48,802 nt of DNA, from assembly GCA_009697105.1 (NCBI GenBank), contig SIAQ01000026.1, positions 1-48,802 on the forward strand, written 5' to 3'. The notes under the pieces are model-generated. The model did no database searches, had not been told where the DNA came from, and saw only the letters and a program-made list of their open reading frames with translations. The first letter of the stretch is position 1; each line of letters begins with the position of its first letter. This DNA comes from Gemmataceae bacterium (GTDB taxonomy: Bacteria; Planctomycetota; Planctomycetia; Gemmatales; Gemmataceae). Made by a program: the position numbers and the translations under genes. Positions 1 through 8,573 of this stretch are shown one piece after another.

Positions 1-61
1 CAAATTCGCCGAGATAATCGGCGAGTTGAGGACCAAGCGAAAGTATTTGATCGAGGGTCAT
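1..61 (-). CDS. Transposase-like protein, N-terminus only (runs off window)
   Basis: Only the first 20 codons are inside the window, reading leftward from ATG at 61 and beginning MTLDQILSLGPQLADYLGEF. GGAG sits 6 nt before the ATG. The transposase call is an inference from context. The 5' flank carries a hairpin that buries the ribosome site, and at 132-149 lies a sequence matching the terminal repeats of two miniature elements at 44.6-44.9 kb. The start of the protein resembles the opening of some planctomycete transposases as I recall them, but 20 residues cannot fix a family. Confidence 0.45.
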   Translation of the reverse strand, partial: MTLDQILSLGPQLADYLGEF

Positions 62-63
62 CC

Positions 64-100
64 GTAACTCCTTGCAAACGTCCGCGGTTTAAGGAGTTAC
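64..100 (-). promoter_or_regulatory. Hairpin sequestering the Shine-Dalgarno of the transposase-like gene
   Basis: On the minus-strand transcript, arms GTAACTCCTT and AAGGAGTTAC (positions 64-73 and 91-100) form a perfect 10-bp stem; AAAC/GTTT inside the loop can extend it. The 3' arm on the mRNA contains the AAGGAG ribosome-binding site of the ATG at 61, so folding would hide it. Several insertion sequences use this arrangement to prevent translation from read-through transcripts. Confidence 0.6.
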
Positions 101-131
101 AGTGTACCATAACTGACAGCTGCAATGCAAG

Positions 132-149
132 TAGCGCTGTCGTATTAAT
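132..149. repeat. Terminal inverted repeat of the left-edge IS
   Basis: TAGCGCTGTCGTATTA lies about 70 bp upstream of the transposase-like start. The same 16 bases occur at 44725-44740, as the right end of a short inverted-repeat element. It is most simply the outer end of the IS whose remainder lies to the left of the window. Confidence 0.55.
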
Positions 150-278
150 TCCTCGTTCCTCATTCTTCATTGCATTCCAAGCAGTCGCAGGGATTTCAAT
201 TGCCTCGGCGAGTCGAAAATGCGCAACTTCAAAACTGGCGCTCAGGCTCGGAAGAGGCGACAATCTATTCCTCGTCTA

Positions 279-1241
279 TTACTTCCAGCGATTGGCCTCC
301 GGATCCTCCGTGCTGAAGCCGACGGCGTCGAGCAGAGGCCAAACCGCATTTGGGATCGGTGTGTGCGCGAGTTCGATCGTTTGCTGGAGCCGTTCGGCTT
401 TCGACAGCCCGATGATCGTTGAGGTAATGCGCGGATCGCGCATCGAGAACTGCAATGCAGCTGCGGCTAGCGGAACTTTGTGTTTCTTGCAGATGTCGTC
501 CATCTTACGAACGCGGTCCAACGTCAGCGCATCGGCTTCTTGATAAGCGTACCGCGGGTAGGCGTCCGGGCCTTTCGCGAGGATGCCGCTGCCGTACGGG
601 GCGGCGTTTAGGATCGCAATGCCTATCTTTGTCGCCTTGTCCAACAAAGGCTCGGCGGCGCGGTTGATGAGCGTGTAGCGGTTGTGTGTAATGACGGCCT
701 CGAACATGCCCTCGTCGAGATAGCGCATCATGAGTTCGGTCGGCCCGCCCGCGAGTCCAATATGCCCAATGACGCCTTGATCCTTGAACTGGGTCAAGAC
801 ATCGACAGCACCGCCCTTGGCCATGATCTTTTCAAAGGGTGCGTGTTCCGGGTCATGCAGGTGCATGATCGGGATTTTCTCGACGCCGAGCAGCATTAGG
901 CTGCGTTCGACGGAGCGTTTGATCTGGTCGCCAGAGAAGTCGCCCGTTTTGAAGTCGCGATCGGCTTTGCTGGCAATGAAATAGCCGTGGGGTACGCCGC
1001 CGAGTTCGCCTAACACGAGGCCGATGCGGCGTTCGCTTTCGCCGTTCCCGTAGGATGCCGCGGTATCGAGAAAGTTGATCGGTGCCTGGAAGCAGGCGCG
1101 AAGGGTAGCGAGCGCCTGGTCTTCGGCAACTTCGTAGCTGAAGGCCTCAGGCATATTTCCGAGCGGAGCGCAACCAATGCACAGAGGTGTGACGCGCAAC
1201 CGTGTTTTGCCAAACGTGCGCAAAGGCAAAAACGTCGGCAT
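279..1241 (-). CDS. Aldo/keto reductase
   Basis: A 320-residue NAD(P)H-dependent oxidoreductase of the aldo/keto reductase superfamily, expected to be a cytosolic TIM barrel. The family tetrad is visible: Asp in FLDTAASYGNGESE, Tyr two residues further on, Lys in IASKADRD and His in MHLHDPE. The barrel continues to a C-terminal STIIGLSKAERLQQT cofactor-phosphate segment. The opening RTFGKTRLRVTPLCIGCAPLGN is typical, so I start at the ATG at 1241 (MPTFLPLRT). The open frame extends 21 codons further upstream but those residues do not look like the family. The closest functional relatives are probably the L-fucose/D-threo-aldose 1-dehydrogenase branch, but substrate is not determinable. It stands alone, divergent from cinA. 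Confidence 0.9.
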   Translation of the reverse strand: MPTFLPLRTFGKTRLRVTPLCIGCAPLGNMPEAFSYEVAEDQALATLRACFQAPINFLDTAASYGNGESERRIGLVLGELGGVPHGYFIASKADRDFKTGDFSGDQIKRSVERSLMLLGVEKIPIMHLHDPEHAPFEKIMAKGGAVDVLTQFKDQGVIGHIGLAGGPTELMMRYLDEGMFEAVITHNRYTLINRAAEPLLDKATKIGIAILNAAPYGSGILAKGPDAYPRYAYQEADALTLDRVRKMDDICKKHKVPLAAAALQFSMRDPRITSTIIGLSKAERLQQTIELAHTPIPNAVWPLLDAVGFSTEDPEANRWK

Positions 1242-1443
1242 GCCGAGAGACTCCCGAAGATCAATTGACGAAGCAGCAGGCCGTTGCCCCCGTGTGCGAA
1301 TCATCCCTGGATGGCGATGGCATATTCAGAACCTACACTCTGTTTGTTATATCAATTCGCTCCAAAGATCGCCTGCTGCGGATACTGCATGTTGTATACT
1401 TCGCACAGTAGAAATTGTCGCTTTTCCGAACCGATCAAAACAT

Positions 1444-1526
1444 TTCCGAGCCGCGACCGTAAGGGAGCGGCCGACATAAACCGCACGGCATCCTGTCGGC
1501 CGCTCCCTTACGGTCGCGGCTCGGAA
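1444..1526. repeat. Class A palindrome, copy 1
   Basis: Arms of about 32 bp with the core GCCGCGACCGTAAGGGAGC pair perfectly around a ~20-bp loop. Two further copies occur at 4864-4956 and 41093-41175. The position after ACCGT is A here, G in copy 2 and C in copy 3, with the matching base changed in the opposite arm each time. Confidence 0.9.
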
Positions 1527-1570
1527 AAGCGTCAAACTCATTCGTCAAAGGTATAAGTCCATTGAGTGAT

Positions 1571-1638
1571 GTCAGAGCCGCGCACGCAGTAAGCGGTTAG
1601 GTTCCAGGCATACCGCTTACTTCGTGCCCGGCTCTGAC
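1571..1638. repeat. Long imperfect palindrome
   Basis: GTCAGAGCCG and CGGCTCTGAC bound the element; an inner pair, GTAAGCGGT/ACCGCTTAC, lies within it. No second copy was seen in the window. Confidence 0.7.
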
Positions 1639-1709
1639 AAAACAGCATTGCGAAGATACCATAACAGCAACGACTACGATGTTTTTCCTTCCGAGGCGTT
1701 GGTTTCACC

Positions 1710-2966
1710 ATGAAAGCGGAAATAATCTCGATTGGCACCGAACTCACGACCGGACAGAATCTCGATACCAACAGTCAATGGCTAAGCCTGCGACTCGCGG
1801 AGATCGGCATCCCCGTCGTTTGGCATACGACCATCGCCGACGATTTGGCCGACAACATCGCCGCGTTTCGCATCGCCTGCGGACGGGCCCAGCTCGTCAT
1901 CGCCACGGGCGGGCTTGGTCCGACGCTTGACGATTTGACGCGCGAAGTCGTGGCAAAGGTCGCTGGCGTCGAACTGGAATTCGACCCGGCGTCCTTGGAG
2001 CATATCCAACAACTCTTCGCTCGCCGCAAACGCGACATGCCCGAACGCAATCGCGTGCAGGCCTATTTCCCGAGCGGGGCGGACATCCTTCCCAATCCTA
2101 ATGGCACGGCTCCGGGTTTCGCTCTACGCATTCCGGTGCAAGGTTCGTCGTCCACAGTCATCGCCATGCCGGGCGTTCCTAGCGAGATGTTTTCTATGTA
2201 CGGGGAGCAAGTGAAGCCTCGCTTGCTTAAACTCGGTTTTTCGGGCGGCGTGCAGATTCAACGCAAGATCAACACGTTCGGCACCGGCGAATCGCACATC
2301 GAGGAGAAGCTGTTCGACCTCACTCGTCGCGGCCACGTGCCCGAAGTCGGTATCACGGCGAGCGACGCCACGATCTCGCTGCGCATCTTCGCGCGGGCGC
2401 CGACCTTGGCCGACGCACTGGCGCAAATCGCTCCCGTCGAAGCGACGATTCGCGAACGGCTCGGTAAACTTGTCTTCGGCGTCGACGACGAGGAGTTGCA
2501 AACCGCTGTCATCCGATTGTTACACGAAAAACGCAAAACTCTCAGCACTGCTGAGAGTATTACCGGCGGACTCGTCGCCCATCGGCTTGCACAGGTACCC
2601 GGCGCGAGCGATTGGTTTCGCGGCGGTATCGTGGCCTACGTCAACCGCGTCAAACTCAAGCAGCTAGGCGTATCGATCGATGTGCTCGGTGAGCACAGCG
2701 CCGTCAGTGCCCCTGTCGCCGAGGCGATGGCAGCGGGCTGCCGAGCACGCCTGAAGACCGATCTCGCGGTAAGTACCACGGGTGTAGCCGGCCCCGGCGG
2801 CGTGACGCCCGACAGACCGGTCGGCCTGGTCTACGTCGGCCTGGCCTGGCGTGGCGGTGTTGCCTCGTTCTCCTTCCACTGGTCCGGCACGCGCATCGAA
2901 ATCCAAAGCCGAACCGCGAAGCAGGCACTCAATCTGGTACGGTTGAAGCTATTGGAAATGGCGTAA
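1710..2966 (+). CDS. cinA: CinA-like protein (MoaB-like domain plus nicotinamide-nucleotide amidase domain)
   Basis: A 418-residue two-domain protein of normal length for CinA. The N-terminal molybdopterin-binding/MoaB-like domain (about 1-170) starts [16 protein letters not shown] and contains [13 protein letters not shown]; in the family this half hydrolyses ADP-ribose in some members. The C-terminal domain (about 260-415) carries the amidase signature TAESITGG, the [15 protein letters not shown] segment and TTGVAGPGG, matching enzymes that deamidate nicotinamide mononucleotide in NAD salvage. The ATG at 1710 puts the conserved start at residue 1; ribosome site is weak. The next gene follows after a class B palindrome, so it may be transcribed alone. 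Confidence 0.93.
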   Translation: MKAEIISIGTELTTGQNLDTNSQWLSLRLAEIGIPVVWHTTIADDLADNIAAFRIACGRAQLVIATGGLGPTLDDLTREVVAKVAGVELEFDPASLEHIQQLFARRKRDMPERNRVQAYFPSGADILPNPNGTAPGFALRIPVQGSSSTVIAMPGVPSEMFSMYGEQVKPRLLKLGFSGGVQIQRKINTFGTGESHIEEKLFDLTRRGHVPEVGITASDATISLRIFARAPTLADALAQIAPVEATIRERLGKLVFGVDDEELQTAVIRLLHEKRKTLSTAESITGGLVAHRLAQVPGASDWFRGGIVAYVNRVKLKQLGVSIDVLGEHSAVSAPVAEAMAAGCRARLKTDLAVSTTGVAGPGGVTPDRPVGLVYVGLAWRGGVASFSFHWSGTRIEIQSRTAKQALNLVRLKLLEMA

Positions 2967-3045
2967 GCCTACTTGGGCGTTGCATTTTTTCGTGCGTCCG
3001 GTACGATACCAGCAATCGAACATGGGATACGGTTTTATCGTTTTC

Positions 3046-3097
3046 CGCTTGCGGCTTAGCGCTCAAGACATCCGAGGCGAACGCTAAGCCGCAAGCG
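3046..3097. repeat. Class B palindrome, copy 1
   Basis: Arms CGCTTGCGGCTTAGCG and CGCTAAGCCGCAAGCG are perfect complements, located 20 bp before the metallophosphoesterase start. Other copies: 27875-27928 and 30971-31026. Related by compensatory changes to class C. Confidence 0.9.
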
Positions 3098-3117
3098 CCA
3101 AACAGGCGGAGTCGAAC

Positions 3118-4350
3118 ATGCAACGATTGATCCTCGCCGGCATTTCGTTGGTCGCTATCGGCGTCGCGTTCGTGTTCTCCGGCGCCGTCGGTCTGAATAA
3201 AGGCGAACTGAAGACGGCGTTCGCGCTTGAAGACCGCAATCCCGTCACGCATCTGCGCTGGAATGACTCAGCCGAGAACTTTCAGTTCGCCGTCGTCAGC
3301 GACCGCACCGGCGGGCATCGCGCGGGAATCTTCGCCAAGGCCGTCGAAAAGCTTAATCTGATGCAGCCTGCCTTCGTGCTCTCCGTCGGCGATCTCATCG
3401 AAGGCGGCAAGAAAACCGACAAACAACTCACTGCTGAATGGAAAGAATTCGACGGCTTCGTCAACAAACTCACCATGCCATTCTTCTACGTTTCAGGGAA
3501 CCATGACGTGCAAGCGAAGGAAGCCGCCAAGGTGTGGGAAAGCAAGCTGGGCCGCAAGCACTATCACTTCGTCTATCGCAACGTGCTGTTCTTGATCCTT
3601 GATTCCGACGATCCTGTGGGCGGCGTGGGCAGCATCGGCAAGGTCCAGCATGAATATGTCCGCAAAACCCTGGCGGACAACGCCGGAGTGCGCTGGACTA
3701 TCGTCTCCGTGCATCGCCCGCTTTGGGCCGTCGGGAATGGCGCGAAGAACGGCTGGATCCAGGTCGAAGATACGCTCAAAGGCCGACCGTACACCGTCTT
3801 TGCTGGGCATCTGCATCGCTATAAAAAGTACGTTCGCAACGGCATGAACTATTACCAACTCGCAACCACGGGCGGTTCGAGCGCGGTCCGCGGGCCTGAG
3901 TTTGCCGAGGTCGATCACTTCACCTGGGTCACGATGAAGCCCGATGGGCCGGTGCTCGCGAACATCCTGATCGATTCCGTTCACTCCGAGAATTTCCAGC
4001 AAACGAAAACGATCGAATCAGGCGTCGCCACCGCGAAACGGCTGAAGACCTATCCCGTCAACGGCCAGGCGTTCTTCGAGGGCGTGCCGATGGTCGGAGC
4101 AACGATTACGTTTACGAGCGACAAAGGCCCCGCGAAGGGTGCGAACGCGATCGGCAAGGTCGAGGCCGATGGTTCTTTCCTGCTCACGACCTACAAGGCG
4201 TTCGACGGCGCACCGGCCGGCGAGTACCAGGTTGCTTTCAGTTGGCCTGCGTCTGGGCTGCCGACGAAATACGCCACTGCTGCCAAATCGGGCCTGTCGG
4301 CGATCGTGCGATCCGAGCCGACCGATGTGGTGTTGGAATTGAAGAAGTGA
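3118..4350 (+). CDS. Secreted metallophosphoesterase with C-terminal regulatory-like beta domain
   Basis: A 410-residue calcineurin-like phosphoesterase. Residues 1-35 form a hydrophobic export signal or membrane anchor. Metal-binding blocks follow in family order: SDRTGG (the usual DxH first block appears as DRT), VGDLIEGG, GNHDVQ, VHRPLW and AGHLHRYKK. From about residue 310, VNGQAFFEGVPMVGA through GEYQVAF is a carboxypeptidase-regulatory-like beta-sandwich common on planctomycete secreted proteins. GGAG lies 7 nt before the ATG. The nudix gene begins 25 bp downstream, suggesting co-transcription. Substrate unknown; periplasmic or cell-surface location is inferred. Confidence 0.88.
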   Translation: MQRLILAGISLVAIGVAFVFSGAVGLNKGELKTAFALEDRNPVTHLRWNDSAENFQFAVVSDRTGGHRAGIFAKAVEKLNLMQPAFVLSVGDLIEGGKKTDKQLTAEWKEFDGFVNKLTMPFFYVSGNHDVQAKEAAKVWESKLGRKHYHFVYRNVLFLILDSDDPVGGVGSIGKVQHEYVRKTLADNAGVRWTIVSVHRPLWAVGNGAKNGWIQVEDTLKGRPYTVFAGHLHRYKKYVRNGMNYYQLATTGGSSAVRGPEFAEVDHFTWVTMKPDGPVLANILIDSVHSENFQQTKTIESGVATAKRLKTYPVNGQAFFEGVPMVGATITFTSDKGPAKGANAIGKVEADGSFLLTTYKAFDGAPAGEYQVAFSWPASGLPTKYATAAKSGLSAIVRSEPTDVVLELKK

Positions 4351-4375
4351 GCGCGTATCCTGATGAGTTCATGTC

Positions 4376-4813
4376 ATGTCCACGAAACAGCATTGTTACG
4401 ATTATCCACGCCCCGCGGTGTCCGTCGATATCGTGATCGTGACCCGCGAGACGAAACGCCGCGTGCTCCTGATTCGGCGAAAGCACGATCCGTTCGCGGG
4501 TTGCTGGGCGCTGCCCGGCGGATTCGTCGACATGGATGAATCGCTCGATGACGCCGCCCGCCGTGAGTTGTTCGAGGAAACGAACGTGCGAGCCGGCAAA
4601 CTCGTGCAACTTCACACGTTCGGCGATCCGAAGCGGGATCCACGCGGGCGAAACATCAGCGTCGCCTACCTGGCGGAGGTCGATGCGGATTCCGTGTCAG
4701 CCACTGCAGGCGACGACGCTGCCGACGTGGCGTGGTGCTCCCTCGCGCGGCCGCCGAAGTTGGCGTTCGATCATCGCAAAATCTTGAAGCACGCGCGAGA
4801 TTACCTTCGCTGA
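4376..4813 (+). CDS. Nudix hydrolase
   Basis: A 145-residue hydrolase of nucleoside-diphosphate-linked compounds. The complete Nudix box is present from GGFVDMDESLDDAARRELFE through ETN, with the GxxxxxE and REUxEE elements in place and catalytic glutamates intact. Length and the N-terminal PAVSVDIVIVTRE...VLLIRRKHDPFAGCWALP resemble ADP-ribose pyrophosphatase-type enzymes, though substrate cannot be fixed from sequence. Starts 25 bp after the metallophosphoesterase and is followed by a class A palindrome. Confidence 0.9.
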   Translation: MSTKQHCYDYPRPAVSVDIVIVTRETKRRVLLIRRKHDPFAGCWALPGGFVDMDESLDDAARRELFEETNVRAGKLVQLHTFGDPKRDPRGRNISVAYLAEVDADSVSATAGDDAADVAWCSLARPPKLAFDHRKILKHARDYLR

Positions 4814-4863
4814 GCCAAGGGATCGATCGAAAGAATGAATCAAACCGTCTTCTGAAGAATCGA

Positions 4864-4956
4864 GCTTTTTCCGAGCCGCGACCGTGAGGGAGCGGCCGAC
4901 TGAGTGCCGTGCGCAGATTGTCAGCCGCTCCTTCACGGTCGCGGCTCAGAAAAGCG
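4864..4956. repeat. Class A palindrome, copy 2
   Basis: Core GCCGCGACCGTGAGGGAGC with a nearly perfect opposite arm (one wobble, one mismatch). It lies between the nudix gene and folK; a spurious in-frame ATG inside it should not be taken as the folK start. Confidence 0.9.
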
Positions 4957-4983
4957 ACATACCCACCCATTGAAGGGATACTC

Positions 4984-6228
4984 ATGGTCAATCCCATCAC
5001 CGCCTATATCGCCCTCGGCAGTAACCTCGGCGATCGGCGGGCCTTGCTCGATTCGGCGGTGCAATCGTTGCGCGTCGAAGTTGAGGTCGTACGTGTTTCC
5101 TCGTATATCGAGACGGCGCCGGTGGGCGGGCCGTCGGGACAGGGGGTCTATCTCAACGCCACGGCAGAGGTTCGCACGATGCTGGCTCCGTTCGCTTTGC
5201 TGGGTGCCTTGCAGAGAATCGAAGACGGGCTCGGTCGTGTGCGCGCGGAGCGTTTTGGACCGCGGACGATCGATCTCGATTTGTTGCTTTTTGGCGATAG
5301 AACGATAAACGCTGAGGAATCGGGCATCGCGCTCGTGGTGCCACACCCGCGCGTGCACGAACGGCTCTTTGTGCTTGAACCGCTGGCGGAGATCGCGCCG
5401 CTCGCGGTGCATCCCGTGCTGGGTAGCACCATCAGAGACCTGCGTGATCGATTGCGGGTTCCAACCCCACAAACGCGCGTGCTGGAAGGCCAGAACGCTG
5501 TTGTCACGGGATCGACGAGCGGCATCGGGCGGGCCATCGCGCGAACGCTGGCGCGGGCCGGAGCGAACGTGCTGATCCACGGTCGGCGTTCGCAGGCAAC
5601 CGCCGAGCAAGCCGCGGCGGAATGTCGAACCGAAGGCGTCGCTGCGTCCATGATGTTGTCGGACCTCAGCGAGGAAGCGAACTGTCACGCTTTCGCAAGC
5701 GAAGCGTGGGATCGGCTCGGCGCAATCGACATCTGGGTCAACAATGCCGGCGCTGATACGTTGACAGGCGAGGCGGCGCGTTGGTCGTTCGAGCAAAAGC
5801 TGCACAAACTCTGGGCCGTCGATGTCCGTGCAACGATGCTGCTTTCCCGCGCCATCGGCGAGCGCATGAAGCGACAGGGTCGCGGCGTAATCCTCAACAT
5901 CGGTTGGGATCAGGCCGAGTCCGGCATGGAAGGCGACAGCGGGCAGCTCTTTGGCGTGTCAAAAGGCGCCGTGATGGCGTTCACGAAAAGCCTCGCCTTG
6001 TCGCTCGCGCCGGAGGTGCGCGTCAATAGCCTGGCGCCGGGTTGGATCAGAACGGCATGGGGTGACGGTGCATCGAGCGTTTGGCAGGAACGTGTCCTTC
6101 GCGAAACCCCGCTCAATCGCTGGGGCATGCCCGACGACATCGCCCAGGCGGCACTGTGGCTGGCGTCGCCCGGAGCCGCGTTCATCACAGGACAGATCAT
6201 CCGCATCAACGGCGGAACCGTGCGGTGA
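4984..6228 (+). CDS. folK: Fusion: HPPK (folK) domain plus short-chain dehydrogenase/reductase domain
   Basis: A 414-residue fusion. Residues 1-165 are 6-hydroxymethyl-7,8-dihydropterin pyrophosphokinase, which adds pyrophosphate from ATP in folate synthesis: ALGSNLGDR at the start, FGPRTIDLDLLLFGD as the metal and substrate motif, and VPHPRVHERLFVLEPL. Residues 172-414 are an SDR Rossmann domain with TGSTSGIGRA (nucleotide binding, from 175), NNAG and a C-terminal GQIIRINGG. The usual YxxxK is FGVSK (Phe323, Lys327), and the catalytic serine region reads NIGWDQ (305-310). The pairing suggests a pteridine or dihydrofolate reductase role like FolM/PTR1, but the missing tyrosine makes activity uncertain. 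I start at ATG 4984, where the HPPK fold begins. Confidence 0.9.
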   Translation: MVNPITAYIALGSNLGDRRALLDSAVQSLRVEVEVVRVSSYIETAPVGGPSGQGVYLNATAEVRTMLAPFALLGALQRIEDGLGRVRAERFGPRTIDLDLLLFGDRTINAEESGIALVVPHPRVHERLFVLEPLAEIAPLAVHPVLGSTIRDLRDRLRVPTPQTRVLEGQNAVVTGSTSGIGRAIARTLARAGANVLIHGRRSQATAEQAAAECRTEGVAASMMLSDLSEEANCHAFASEAWDRLGAIDIWVNNAGADTLTGEAARWSFEQKLHKLWAVDVRATMLLSRAIGERMKRQGRGVILNIGWDQAESGMEGDSGQLFGVSKGAVMAFTKSLALSLAPEVRVNSLAPGWIRTAWGDGASSVWQERVLRETPLNRWGMPDDIAQAALWLASPGAAFITGQIIRINGGTVR

Positions 6229-6238
6229 TGGAAGTTGT

Positions 6239-6320
6239 AAGCCCAGGGGTGAGGTACCCCGAACCCCTGGGATGGACGGCGATTGATCCCAGGGGTTCGG
6301 AGTACCTCACCCCTGGGCTT
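6239..6320. repeat. Class D double palindrome, copy 1
   Basis: Two inverted ~32-bp units around a 15-bp centre. Each unit is also a hairpin by itself (CCCAGGGGT...ACCCCTGGG). Other copies: 15425-15505 (double) and 46326-46361 (single unit). Confidence 0.9.
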
Positions 6321-6423
6321 AGGCCCACCGCTCGCCAAAAAAAACGATTGCTCATATAATTCGACCGTAACTTCAGCACGACACGAACAATCAGTCCATG
6401 ACCCCTCGATGGAGCATCCGCAA

Positions 6424-8472
6424 ATGGCTCAGGAACCAACTGCCACGCCATCCCAGCCAACCCAGTCTTCCTGGGCGAAGCTTTTTCTCGCGTTCAAGAT
6501 CGCGCTTGACATGAAGAAGCTTGCCCTCGCGGCTGCGGGAATATTCCTCACTGCCGTCGGCTGGTGGGCGATCGGCTGGACCTTCTACGGCATGCGCGAG
6601 TTTCCCGAATGGGCGAAGTACGACAACGATCCCGACAACAAAATCTCGCGTTGGAATTACTTCAAGGCCAAACGGGTGTCGTGGAATCTGATCCATGAAT
6701 TAGCCGGGAGACCAGGCGACGAGAAGCCCGTCGACGCGGGTGACATTGCCGGCAGCCCCGAGGAATTCGAGGATCTCCACAAGTGGGAGAAAGGGTATCG
6801 CCGAGCTAATGAGGAGATCGTGCTCAGCAAGGAAAACGTCCACTACGTCCTCAAGGTCCGCAATGTCGGCGATTTCAAACTCAGTTTGAAAGTGGATGGC
6901 ATCCCTGCGAAATTCAAGAAAAACCTTGAAGTGCAGGACATCGACAAAATAGTGTTGCCGAAAGCCAACGACGGCAAGGACGCTGAGCCTGAACGAACAC
7001 TGCGAATCGCTGGCGTGGAATTCAAGATTGAAGAGGGGAAAACTGAAAAACTTAAAGACCTTAAAGCACACTGCGACGGCGCCCTAAGACTTATCGACAT
7101 TGAGAATACTCAAGGTTCGCATTCGTATGTGCAAACTTTCAAATCGAATCTCGTTCGGCCTCGCATCAAACCAGCGGGCAAACTCATGGTTTGGCCGTGG
7201 AGCGAGAATCGCGGCGAGAATCCGTATCTGCTGGTCTCCGACGTGGTTCGCGAAAAAGGCACGCTACAGCTCTCCACCGGCTCGTTCCTCGGCTGGCTTT
7301 GCGAAGTGCAAGCGCCGGTGCTGCTCGAACCGCTCTACAAATTCCTCATTCCGCTCCACTACCTCGTCCACAAAGACGCCAGCGGTTGGGATAGGCTTTT
7401 TCTGATTTGCCTGATCCTTTGGACGCTCGCCGTTTGGGGCTTCTTCGGCGGCGCGATTTCACGGATCGCGGCACTTCAATTCGCCCGCAATGAACGCATC
7501 TCGCTCCGCGATGCCATCAAGTTCTCGCGCGAACGTCTGGTTTCCTATGTGGCGGCACCCGTGCTCCCGCTCGGTCTTCTGCTGATTCTTACCGTCGGCC
7601 TAATGATCCTCGGCTGGGTGCAGTGGATACCGGTATTCGGCGAAGTCGTCGCCGTCTTGCTTTGGCCCGTCGTTCTGCTCGTCGGCCTAATTATGGCGGT
7701 CATTGTCGTCGGTTTGATCGGCTGGCCATTGATGGTTGCGACGATCAGCACCGAGGGGACCGACAGCTTCGACGCTTTGAGCCGATCGTATAGCTACATT
7801 TACACGGCCCCCTGGCGCTACCTTTGGTACACCGTTGTCTCCGTCGTCTACGGGGCGGCGATGGTTTTCTTTGTCGGCTTGATGGCGTCGCTCATGGTTT
7901 TCATGGGCAAATGGGGCGTCAGCAGCGCCGGCGGCCCAGCCAACCTGCTTCCCGAGATGGACCGCGAGCCGTCGTATCTGTTCATCAATGCGCCGTCATC
8001 CATGGGTTGGCGCGATCTGCTCATCAGCAACAGCCTGCACGTCAACGCAAAGACCGAAAAGATCGGCGGTCGCACCGTCCAACATTACGACTTCAACAAG
8101 GACTACCAGGACACGCTGAAGCCGTACCACCGCGTTTTCAGTGCCTTGATGTGCCTCTGGATTTATCCGCTGTTCCTTATGGTCCTCGGCTTTAGCTACA
8201 GCTTTTTCTGGACGGCGAGCACGATCATCTACTTCTTGATGCGCCGAGATGTGGACGACACCGAGCTCGACGAGGTCCAGCAGGACGACGAGGAATTGGA
8301 CGATCCGTTCTTGAAAGCCCCGGCGCCGTCGACTCCCGCGGCTCCCATGCCAATGGCTACCCCCGCCAACGACCGTCCCGGTGCACTCAGTTTGAACGTC
8401 GTGGAAGCTCCGAGGACGCCGGCCACCCCGTCCGCTCCTCCGAGCGACGGCAATGACCACAGTGACAAGTAA
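6424..8472 (+). CDS. Large multi-pass membrane protein, function unknown
   Basis: A 682-residue protein (from the ATG at 6424). One N-terminal transmembrane helix (AAAGIFLTAVGWWAIGW) is followed by a ~280-residue soluble domain rich in charged residues, and then by a cluster of about six helices in the second half, including a very hydrophobic block around VAVLLWPVVLLVGLIMAV. The C-terminus is acidic, then Pro/Ala-rich. GGAG 9 nt upstream favours 6424; an ATG at 6409 is the alternative, and frames further upstream run through a palindrome. I recognise no catalytic motif. It looks like a conserved planctomycete membrane protein; any function would be a guess. Confidence 0.8.
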   Translation: MAQEPTATPSQPTQSSWAKLFLAFKIALDMKKLALAAAGIFLTAVGWWAIGWTFYGMREFPEWAKYDNDPDNKISRWNYFKAKRVSWNLIHELAGRPGDEKPVDAGDIAGSPEEFEDLHKWEKGYRRANEEIVLSKENVHYVLKVRNVGDFKLSLKVDGIPAKFKKNLEVQDIDKIVLPKANDGKDAEPERTLRIAGVEFKIEEGKTEKLKDLKAHCDGALRLIDIENTQGSHSYVQTFKSNLVRPRIKPAGKLMVWPWSENRGENPYLLVSDVVREKGTLQLSTGSFLGWLCEVQAPVLLEPLYKFLIPLHYLVHKDASGWDRLFLICLILWTLAVWGFFGGAISRIAALQFARNERISLRDAIKFSRERLVSYVAAPVLPLGLLLILTVGLMILGWVQWIPVFGEVVAVLLWPVVLLVGLIMAVIVVGLIGWPLMVATISTEGTDSFDALSRSYSYIYTAPWRYLWYTVVSVVYGAAMVFFVGLMASLMVFMGKWGVSSAGGPANLLPEMDREPSYLFINAPSSMGWRDLLISNSLHVNAKTEKIGGRTVQHYDFNKDYQDTLKPYHRVFSALMCLWIYPLFLMVLGFSYSFFWTASTIIYFLMRRDVDDTELDEVQQDDEELDDPFLKAPAPSTPAAPMPMATPANDRPGALSLNVVEAPRTPATPSAPPSDGNDHSDK

Positions 8473-8510
8473 CGTCCCACCTGCTCGCCTGGCCGCAGGC
8501 GGAAAACAAC

Positions 8511-8560
8511 AACCGGGGATGGTAGCGGAATTTGTCAGAATTCCGCCACCATCCCCGGTT
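8511..8560. terminator. Palindrome between convergent genes
   Basis: AACCGGGGATGGTAGCGGAA and its near-perfect complement form a ~22-bp stem around a short loop, between the stops of the membrane protein and the GNAT gene. Position fits a two-way terminator; there is no long T-run. Confidence 0.6.
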
Positions 8561-8573
8561 GGTTTCGTTTCGC

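Larger units (their letters stand above)
1242..1709. other. Divergent intergenic region with two palindromes
   Basis: The stretch between the aldo/keto reductase and cinA carries a class A palindrome (1444-1526) and an unrelated palindrome (1571-1638). I see no convincing gene or promoter hexamers here. Confidence 0.6.
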
